Notes under the pieces: generated by a model
Database searches by the model: none
Told to the model about the DNA's origin: nothing
What the model saw: only the letters and a program-made list of their open reading frames with translations
DNA from: Sabellastarte sp. h YS-2021
Taxonomy: Eukaryota > Annelida > Polychaeta > Sabellida > Sabellidae
Direction of reading: 5' to 3'
Length of the DNA: 64,000 nt
Assembly (NCBI GenBank): GCA_964017235.1
Contig: OZ024928.1
Coordinates: 89,833,566 to 89,897,565, forward strand
Made by a program: the position numbers and the translations under genes
In this document: in pieces, positions 55,364-64,000 of the stretch
How the letters are laid out: each line of letters starts with the position of its first letter
How positions within the stretch are numbered: position 1 is the stretch's first letter

Positions 55364-55799
55364 TTTTGCAAAATGATGACAGTTCATCCCACTACATCAC
55401 TAACTGTCGAGAAGGAGTCCAAAAACAACTGTTTGTGTTGAAATGACTTTGACATTATCTTACTACAGGTTTCAAAGTTTATTAATGTTCACATCCAGTT
55501 ATAATTTGGGCTTATTATTATTTTTAACTGGAAGCGAACACCAGATCACAATAAAACTTTTTACAGAGATAAAACATAATCTAACAGTTCCGTTAGCCCC
55601 CCGTTTGACAATGACCAGTGATGAGGCAGGGATAAATTTAGAGCTTAAGCAAATTTGGACCTTTGTGTTTTTTTTCCTCCGGTTTTAGTAGAAAATGGGA
55701 AATCTGTGATATAAATGAAAGAATAGAGGAAATTGAAGTCATGTTGTTAACAAAAAGCACTTCAGAAATGCTTGTTCTTAGAAATTGTATTTTTTTCTG

Positions 55800-55920
55800 T
55801 TAGAGGCTCGCATTTCCAGAGATCACTTTTTTCGGGGTTTTTTCGTTTCTCGGATGGTTTTGCAGCTCTCGCTAATGGACCAAAACCCCTTTCGTCCTTG
55901 TTGAAAATACTCCTCATATA
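55800..55920 (+). repeat. Truncated copy of 5S-derived SINE body
   Basis: CTCGGATGGTTTTGCAGCTC, then CGCTAATGGACCAAAACCCCT and CGTCCTTGTT, matches the region 3' of the 5S-like head at 57927-57985 (GATGGCTTTGCGGCTCGCAC, GTAGACCGAAACCC, GGCCTTGTT). The 5S head itself is missing here. Confidence 0.65.
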
Positions 55921-57820
55921 TAGTAATTAGGTGCCGAAACGGGGTTTGTCATTCTCTTCCCTCTGGTTTTTAAATTAAATCCATACATTGATGGCTTATT
56001 GGATAAACATGGAGATGAATACTACAATAATGTCAGCAAAATATGAAATAGAGCGCTCATTTTGATAAGAATCAAGACTTCTTTTGGACTAAGAGATCAA
56101 TAAAGACCAAAACAATGTTTCTATATATGAACTGAATGTATTACTGAATGCCAAGACTACAGCAACTCTTTCGCCTCAAATCCACGACATAAACTGGTCT
56201 ATAAGCATGTGATGTGGGTGGACCCCATCCTACAGTCCTCTTGTTAGTAAATGGTAAGAACCAATTAGGCCTTGTTTTGTCTCAACAATAAATACTTCCC
56301 AAGTAAATAAACCATAGGGAATTGTTAGGGCGAACTTCGAAAGTGATAAATACCTGTGATAATTTTAAACTTCAAGCCATTGTCACTGTGATGTGGTGAA
56401 AGATTAAGAGGATTGAATACAATCGAAGAGCAATGAAGAATCCATCAAGAACATCAAACAAGTTACTCTTCACAAAAATCCAATATTAAAGTTTGCCACT
56501 ATGTGACCTGGAAATAACTTAAACATGTAGTATTATTTTTATGACAGTGACATTTTGCTACCCGGTAAGAATTTCTTTAGTTTGCTTTTGGCCTAAAATG
56601 AATTAAGGTCAAATCAGTGTGGTCATATATGAATTTAATATACCTTTGCAACAAAATACTGATTCAACTGTTATACCTGAAAAATGAAAACCACGGAAAA
56701 AAACCTGGGGCCTTATTCATAAAGAGATCTTAAGTCAGAGAAAAAAAAATAGTCTCAGCTTTGAGATTTGGTCTCAAAACGGCCGGGAACATATTCATGG
56801 TTTATAAACGTCACTTCTCCGTCCGACCTCTCGAATGGACAAGTTACATATTGGACAAATTTTATAATCAGGGGGTTATGCCTACAATCCGCTCTAGGAT
56901 ATTGAACTGGCCTCAATGTCAGGAAGCTTTTTCATCCCACTGCAATACACTGTTGCCCAAGTGATTATCTATTTGCTAAAGACTGTTACAATTAGCAGGT
57001 AATTACCTCTGTCCACTTCTGAGAGGTGTTTCAATATACTACACTGCATATCACAGTGATAGCTGTGGTTGTTCTGGCTAGGATATATTAAGTGCCCATA
57101 TTTTCTTGGCTCAGTCACCTCTTAAATCAGATGCGACACAGCTTGGAATTTTCTTAAGATTCAATGTTGAGTTTATTGGTCCCAAGACAACAGTTATTTG
57201 TCACGAGGTCAATTTTCCCTTTTAATACTGCAGTTCCAGCCTCACAAGTTACTTAATACCTAACCATTTTAAACTTGTAGTGGGGGAAGAGGCAGAAAAT
57301 TAATCTTACTGAAAAGGGAGAGAAGACTTACATACAATTTGATTTGTTCTAAGGTATGCATACTTACCTAGCTAAAAAGTAAGAAACCTCAAATTTCATA
57401 TTCCTGAAATGGTCTTCATAGTCTAACACTGTGTAAGAACATCACCCCTTCAGATCTGTAGCAATATTTGTCCCGGCTATTTGAACCAATTTAAAACTAT
57501 TGGGCTAAATGCTCCTCACGAGGAAGGTTTTTTTTGCCTGGCAAAGGTCACGTTTCCATACTTTTGTTTGTCCACTTTCTGCAGGTCCGGGATAATGTTA
57601 TGTTGTGCATATATGCCCAGTGTCAATGAAACATTCTATCATGTTTTAACTATGTCTATCTCAGTTTTTATTGTGATGCCACACACCTTAAATTTGGAGA
57701 AAACTATGGACATATTCACCCACATCAACCTAATTTCTCGCCTATTTGCTTTTAAGGGCAACCTCTAGCGAGACTCATGCTTCTAGGAATCACTTTCTCT
57801 TTTTTTTTGTCTCCGGACTT
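55921..57820. other. No gene recognised
   Basis: AT-rich. GGCCTTATTCATAAAGAGAT near 56708 resembles the start of TATTCA(C/T)AAA-type MITEs seen near 2 kb. A 67-codon frame at 56761-56964 and a 95-codon frame without ATG start at 57481-57768 have no recognisable domains. Confidence 0.4.
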
Positions 57821-57829
57821 TCATCAATT

Positions 57830-57990
57830 GTGGCGTAGTGTGATGAGTATCTGTCTCTTCACTAAAGTTAAGCAGCAATGGCTTATGTTAGTACTGGGAT
57901 GGGTGACCACTTCAGAGCACTAATGCTGTCTCTGATGGCTTTGCGGCTCGCACTAGTAGACCGAAACCCTTTTTGGCCTTGTTTATGCTA
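57830..57990 (+). repeat. 5S rRNA-derived SINE (SINE3-like)
   Basis: TTCACTAAAGTTAAGCAGCA followed by GTTAGTACTGGGATGGGTGACC is the internal-control-region half of 5S rRNA, including its A box (AAGTTAAGC) and C box (GGATGGGTGACC), at correct spacing. The sequence after the 5S part (TGGCTTTGCGGCTCGCACTA...) also occurs at 55847-55915 without a 5S head, so this is a transposed SINE, not a 5S gene. Confidence 0.75.
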
Positions 57991-59160
57991 AAAGATGTTT
58001 TAAAAATGGGTCCTTTCATCTGAAAAAAATTATGTCTTGGGCATAACAAATACTTTTTTCATTGAGATGCCCCAGTATCATCACCACACATTTCTTCTGT
58101 GAGTTTAATTTAACTAAACCATATCTTGGGACACACATATCCTGTCTCCTTATTTATATTCTTCAGCTTATTAGCTACTAAACATGAAACACGCTGATTA
58201 CTTCTTTGTTGGATCTTTATATCGCTTTTAAATGTTGGCTGAACCATTTTTTATCATGAAGTATATGGCACAGATTGCATGCCGTGGATGCTTCTCTTGG
58301 AACGGTGAGATGCTAACACTGTCCTAAAAATACAAGATGCTGACATTTGGCTGAGTTTTACAACCTTGTTTATATACCCCAGGAAATTTTTATAAGGCGC
58401 CTCCTTTATCTTTTTTCAATCCTTACTTAGAAAATTTCAGTTGATGGTAATTCGAGGCTTATTAGCTGATCTGCTTTTATTTCAAAGTTTATAATATTAT
58501 CAATAATTAAAATAGAAATTGATCAACAGTGAATATGAAGTCTGGTAAATTTCACATTTTGAAAATAAGTGCCATTTTTTTCAGCCTAAATGTCCCCTTA
58601 TAATGTACTAGTCTATTTCAATGTTTACTGAGAAGCCTACTGATCTTGTTGTTTGAACCATAAACTAAAGAATTGTTACTATTTCCAATAAGAGTAACTG
58701 ATTCTAGGTTGTATGACAATTTTACTCCACTTATTTTGGTAAGTCTCGTCCTTTAATTACACGCGAGTCTGTTTAGATGCCCCAACTCATTAGCAGTTTA
58801 TTAACAATGTCGCAGTTGATTAGACATCCAATTACTTCTACTTGCCCCAATTACATTAAACGCCTGTTCCTCTCTCACGATTTTATCTCTTGGCTGCCCG
58901 CATGAGTGTAATTGAAGTCATATCTTCAGTCTTAAGCATCAAGAATGTAATGTAAACGGTCATAGATGTTCATTCAATTTATAAACATGCTTAAAACGTC
59001 TGTATGTAAGCATTTCTATGGTAAGGCATTTTTTACTCATGTTAATGATTTATTACGACTTATCACGTACACTCTTGTATAAAAATTGAACCTAATGATA
59101 TTACTTCAAGCAAAGGATTAGTCATAGGAGTCCCCCAGAGCTGCAGAAAAGTAGCTGAAA
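57991..59160. other. No feature recognised
   Basis: AT-rich sequence without convincing exons. Confidence 0.4.
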
Positions 59161-59164
59161 GTAA

Positions 59165-59290
59165 TCACCTCCACCAAAGAGGTTATGTAGTTGGTCACGT
59201 GCATGTGTCCGGCTGTTTGTTTACAAAATAACTCGAAAAGCTACAAACAGATTTCCATAATATTTTCAATGTCAGCAATGATGCAAGAAA
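59165..59290. repeat. Ancient interspersed repeat (AGAGGTTATGT ... AACTCGAAAAGCTAC)
   Basis: CACCTCCACCAAAGAGGTTA, then GTCACGTGCATGTGTCCG, TGTTTGTTTAC, AAATAACTCGAAAAGCTAC and CAGATTTCCAT has the layout of a repeat that recurs in many marine animal genomes, as far as I recall. Family name not assigned. Confidence 0.5.
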
Positions 59291-59690
59291 CAAATGATAT
59301 AATCTTGGTGGCCATCTGGCTGACTTTCTCGATTAAGAAAATTTTTCAGTATGTCCAAAACTCACTCTGAAGGGTTGTCACTCGTTCTTCCAAGTATTCC
59401 AGTATCACCCCATAATTAAACACAACATTTCACTGACTTCCACTTTAATACAGGGTACATTTTAGAATGGGTCATATATAAAATTCTAAAACACATCATC
59501 TGAAATACTAACACCCCACAAATTAAGTTCCTTCATATCCCATGTTTTGACCGTAAAGTTCACAGAAAGACAAGCAATTTTTAACTATTTCAGCTATTAT
59601 GCCTGCAGAACTCCTTTCCACAAAAGAAATAGGCCACCTCTATTACATTCTTTAGGAAAGATCTCAAGAGTTACCCTTCCGCAATTCGTA

Positions 59691-59708
59691 CCCCCCCCCC
59701 CCCCCCCC
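59691..59708. repeat. Poly-C tract (18)
   Basis: Uninterrupted C run. Confidence 0.9.
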
Positions 59709-62700
59709 GGACACACACTCAACCCTCTATAACTGACCTAAATCATTCTTTGACTATATCCTTTGAACACTACTTTTGTTACTTTAGCTCACGGAGTTCC
59801 CTATTGTGGGGAAGATACCGCACCTGCAAAGAACATGTGGTCTTTCGAGTTATAAATCAGCTCGGTATTGTGATAATTCGTGAACTTGTAACTGGAGTAT
59901 TAGCCAAAGCATTTATAGCTCTCCACCCAGACTTTATAGCTACTGTTATTGCACTAAGTGAGTGAGATTAGGTGATGGTTGCCAATCCTTCTTCAGTAAT
60001 TGAGGTTTAGCTGTAGTGAAGCCAGTGATCGTACTTATTGATTATATCACAATGGGTTTATTTAATAAATTAAGCTCATTTCTCAAAGCATGAGCGGCTG
60101 AATCTGCGCCATAGTGTCTGTAATTTTGATACATTTAGCCATTGTTGTCTCAAGTTCAGAAACGTCAACAGTATGCAAAAGTAAATCAGGGTAGTTTTCT
60201 GCCCAGTGCTAGACGCATTTTTATCAGTTTTCTGCAGTCCTCGGAATTATACCATGTCTGGTAGTTTTATGTTTTATATCTCTAGACAAACTGTAAATAT
60301 TCTGTAAAATGCATTTGTCTGATGGGAAATGTCTAAAAGCCCCACCAGTACAATAGTATTTGTCTTTGCATTGACACTTGGGGGTTAAAAGATGTATATT
60401 ATAATTTATGACTCACACAGTGTTTTGCTGTTAAATCAGTCCCTAAAAGTTTATTATAAAACAATTCTGGTTAGAGGATTGTAACAGAGATAACCACGGT
60501 AATGGTTCTTTGCCAGTATTTACTAATATTATGTCTTTCAAAAAATGATTTAATGAATTTGTCCAACAATCTCAACAGCTGAATCCTCTAAGAATAGAAT
60601 CGTAATTTCTCAATTCTTAGAGCAGGATTTTATCTCTAGATTCATGAGATATTTTATATAGCCAAATATAACATATATACTAAGATAGAAATAACTCTTT
60701 ATGAAAGGATGCTCAAACTACATAGGATAATCTAGCAATTATCAGAATCAGGCAGTAAAAGTGACAAAATTAAAAATTCTATAATGGGAAAAAGTATGGA
60801 ATAATCAATGGTGGTTACACAGGTGTTTGCTAGCAGAGTATTCAACTTATAGTTAGATAAAATTGAATGCATGGAAGTTTTAATGTTTGTATTAAATTTC
60901 AAAATTAATTCTCCCTGCTTCATTTTCCCTGAAATTAAGTTGTGTTAATTAATGTGAAAATGCCAGAAGATGAAAGGACCCTGTGTCAGTTTAATAAAGC
61001 CTATGGCATCCAGATCTTTTCAAGGTCAGGAACCAATTATTAACAATAGTGTTTTATTACAGAATTCTAGATCTCAAGGGCTTTCATTTTTATAAGAAAA
61101 CAATACCCATATTTTACAGACTGCAGCCTAGACTGAATCAATGTTATGTTCTATCTCTGAAGGGTTAAGTACCATCAAATTATTAAACTCTTAACCTTGT
61201 CTATTTGCAAACAGATGCCTTCCTGTCCCCTATAAAGTTTTGCATCAAATATTTTTTAAAGATAGATATGCAGGCTACATTTTCTTGTTAGAAAGTAATG
61301 GTTTAAATTGCTGATCCAATTTTATGGAAGACCGAGAAATTTTGGGGTGCCATATAAAGTTTGAACAACAAAACTACGAATTGAGGACCTCGTACAACAA
61401 GACTCACTCCAGTACAAGCATTCAATAATACAACCAGTTAAGTAAAATCAAGAGAACAATAAATGCAGCAGCTGAATTATATCAACAGTCTGCAAACAGC
61501 ATATATGTCTTTTATTGATTATGAAAAATAACTTAGTTTCTGTTGAATGTTCAGGATGTTCAGTCTTATACACAAACATCATAACAATGTCCAGTCATTA
61601 TTCCTGATACGAGTTACCACCGGAGAAGCCATTACCTCTTCTTTAAAGATGGAACAACTGCTAAACTGAATTTTCAAGTTAACTATGGTTGCATACTGTC
61701 ACCAAAAGACGATAATAATATCACTGTTGACATTTTACTATCAAGTCAACAGAGCATGTGAATATCTGTCATGAAGAAATTACATTGGAAAGGTTAAATC
61801 ACTAGTAATAAGAAATATCTGGATGGTGATGTGTAAAATGAATTTCCATCAATCTGTAGAAGGATACAAAGGTTGGACTAAAAAGGTCATAGTGGCAGTT
61901 ACTTAGCCAGGTGAATGTCACAATAATGATTCTTTATGGAGCATCTTAAAGTAACAGAGATAAATAAATATTGCATGCGGTGCCTAGGCACTGGAGAGAA
62001 TTGAGAGAGATGTGTAGTAAGTTGTAGTTTGTAGGCTTCCTTTTAAGATGGTAATGTGTAAAAATACTACAAAAACAATTAAAGAATCTCATATGGGATT
62101 CTAACAGGTTTTGTGCTTTGGATATTTTAAATATAAAACATGGTTTTCTACTACCGGGAATGGCAACAGATTAACTAACGTGTGGAAGTTCTAATGATTA
62201 GCGTGAATTAGTAATTGCTTTAGTGTAGAAGCTTTCTTATCTTTGTGGAACAGCAAATGCTATTTAAATCCGTGTAAAATTCCCCTTAAAATACCCACAT
62301 TCGGGAAGTCATTCAAATATCAAATGACTGATGTAAATGTCTGCACAAGTATAGGTCCACTTTATTACACATATTAGGTCCAACTTTTGATATGTTGCTC
62401 ACCTGTACACTTCTGCTGACCTTACTCAAAGTAGGGTGAGATTGTGTCATTAAACAGGTAATCTGCATCTTTCTACTTCTCAAACTTGTGATGTCAATGG
62501 AGTCAAGCAATGCAAGTAATAAGGGTGATATCTGAGACTTGGAAAAACTAAATATAAACAGTATACAAAGGTAACTATTTTCTTTGATAATCTTTAGTAA
62601 TAAAGTCCTACAGGTTGACAGCTTATTAACTACTTCTCCACAAAGATTTTAATGATCACTGGTTGTACTTTGAATTCTTTGGTTGCAATATAAATGTTTA

Positions 62701-63047
62701 AAACTGGAATCAAATAATATACAATTTTTCTATTTCTACATGAGTGAAAACATTTGCAGGTACACCACTATTTGAAAGAGTTGGATGAAATCTGTGGCAG
62801 GTAAAACTTGGATTGGAATAAATTTTGGAATTATGCACATTGAAAATTGGCTAAAGGAGAGAAAAGAAAGTTTTGGTAAAAATCTGGGAATATCTGTTTT
62901 CATGACGTTTGAGTACCAAAAGGTAGGGTGAGGTGTAAATTGCACAGAATTGCTGGGATGTGTTCGAGTAGTAAAGTAATTAAAGGTTTGCCTGGAGGCA
63001 ACTTGAAAACCAAAAGAGGAAGGTACACTGGCTGTGGGAGGTTGACA
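59709..63047. other. Long stretch with no gene recognised
   Basis: AT-rich. A small inverted repeat (CTCTAAGAAT / ATTCTTAGAG, about 60585-60622) recalls the TTCTTAG block at 1.5-2.5 kb. Open frames are short and featureless. Confidence 0.45.
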
Positions 63048-63199
63048 AAGGTCAAAGTTGGGGTTTTACGTCCCGTTCAACAGCCAGGGTCATATTGGGA
63101 CAGGTCCTCAGAATTGCCACTTGTGGCACTCGAACCCACAGAGGTGACAGCCTATGATTAGATGCCAAACTTGCTAACCACTAGGCCACTGAGGACCTG
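63048..63199 (-). repeat. tRNA-derived SINE with pairing ends
   Basis: The minus-strand head GGTCCTCAGTGGCCTAGTGG pairs at its first eight bases with TGAGGACC about 90 bp on, like an acceptor stem, with a B-box-like GGGTTCGAGTGCC. The body includes ATATGACCCTGGCTGTTGAA and ends CGGGACGTAAAACCCC. Same family as 28478-28621 and 27249-27355. Confidence 0.8.
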
Positions 63200-64000
63200 G
63201 GAGGTTGATGGGATCGAGAAAAGTAGTACATTTTAGATCATCAAGCCCCTCCTTTGAAAATCATTGAGCATCAGCAAACTTTCTCAGTGCTTGTCTGTCA
63301 GGCTCCAAACACAGGAACTGATAGGTGAGAAGAAAGTGTTCTACCCAATAAGTCACCGTGTGGACTTACCACTTGTAAGCCATATTTCACAATAGGAATA
63401 TAATATAACCCTAAGAAAGAAAAATAATAACAATTTACCTTAAGAAATATATCATGGTCAGTCTTTACGACATCCTTTTGGAAAATATGCCGTCTCCTTT
63501 GAGTAGTCTTGGAATGATAATTTGAACTTCAAAACATTGACATAACAATAGGCACACTAATTTCTTCGTTATTGAAACATCATATTGTGGTACCTTTTAA
63601 TTCTTGTTGCACTCCCTTTTTATCATAATATATATTGTACAGATTTCTGGACGTCCTTCCTACTTTTGGGACAATGTAATATTGCAATGCTCTTAAAATA
63701 AATGATGTTGACATTTGGCTGAGCAACTGTAGCCTTAATTATTCTTAACGCAATCCGAATGACCTTCTTTATTTTTCAGTTCTCCCCCCTAGAATACTGT
63801 ATTAGTGGACATTTTCACTTAGCATTAATTATAGCCTTTTAAATGATTAATTTTGATACTAAAAATTAATTTTGTAAAATTTTAAACATTTCATCAGTGA
63901 AAAGTTAATTCAAAGTTAGCAATAGTCTTAAATTTAAAAAGGTTGATAAATTTTTTGTCTTGCTAAAAGTTCCACAAAAACAATACTTGGTATCATAAGG
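63200..64000. other. No feature recognised
   Basis: AT-rich sequence to the window end. Confidence 0.4.

Noticed and set aside
57850..57930. 5S rRNA gene
   Set aside because: Only the internal-promoter half is present and it is fused to a repeated body, so it is a SINE.

Overview
The window looks like a stretch of animal nuclear genome. It is visibly AT-rich and gene-poor, with GT-AG introns, tRNA- and 5S-derived SINEs, CR1-like LINE tails, PIF/Harbinger transposons, many short inverted-repeat elements and a tyrosine-recombinase retrotransposon. The repeat style (blocks repeating a CGGCCATTTTG-type phrase and ending in GACGGACGGA plus a GC-rich hairpin; several SINEs sharing one central domain) suggests a marine lophotrochozoan, most likely a mollusc. 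That is an inference from repeat style; no taxonomic marker gene is present. No prokaryotic operons, CRISPR arrays or rRNA genes were seen.

Layout. 1-1450: right end of a Harbinger element on the minus strand, with a nearly open transposase (one frameshift) and a terminal inverted repeat next to a TTA target site. 1470-6700: repeats and featureless DNA. 6700-16131: one host gene on the minus strand, a three-exon reading frame for a 142-aa protein with phase-matched splice sites; its introns are packed with repeats and nonautonomous transposons. 17398-20710: a GC-rich inverted-repeat element, then a 2.38-kb LTR-type element with identical 279-bp direct terminal repeats and a 5-bp target duplication. 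20711-33926: mostly unrecognised DNA with several MITEs, SINEs and foldback palindromes, and two short uncertain ORFs.

33927-41434: a seemingly complete, very young DIRS-superfamily retrotransposon with split direct repeats (A1, ORFs, B1-A2, spacer, B2; PAT/Ngaro type). It encodes Gag with a zinc-binding tail, reverse transcriptase/RNase H with YIDD, and a tyrosine recombinase with R, K, HxxR, H and Y. Gag and pol overlap in the -1 frame at a canonical A-AAA-AAC slippery heptamer followed by a 7-bp stem-loop. The recombinase ORF has no usable ATG and starts next to a strong 3' splice site. 41435-64000: a decayed second Harbinger transposase, a probable relic of a DIRS-type A repeat, two LINE C-terminal fragments, tRNA- and 5S-derived SINEs, homopolymer C tracts, and long stretches where nothing was recognised.

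How the parts relate. The host gene supplies the only likely cellular protein. The rest is layered transposon history, from decayed copies (Harbinger at 43.3 kb, LINE tails) to very recent insertions (the DIRS-type element and the LTR-type element, whose repeats are identical or nearly so). Both recent retroelements carry dense clusters of AGGTCA/TGACCT nuclear-receptor half-sites, several in the extended TCAAGGTCA form.
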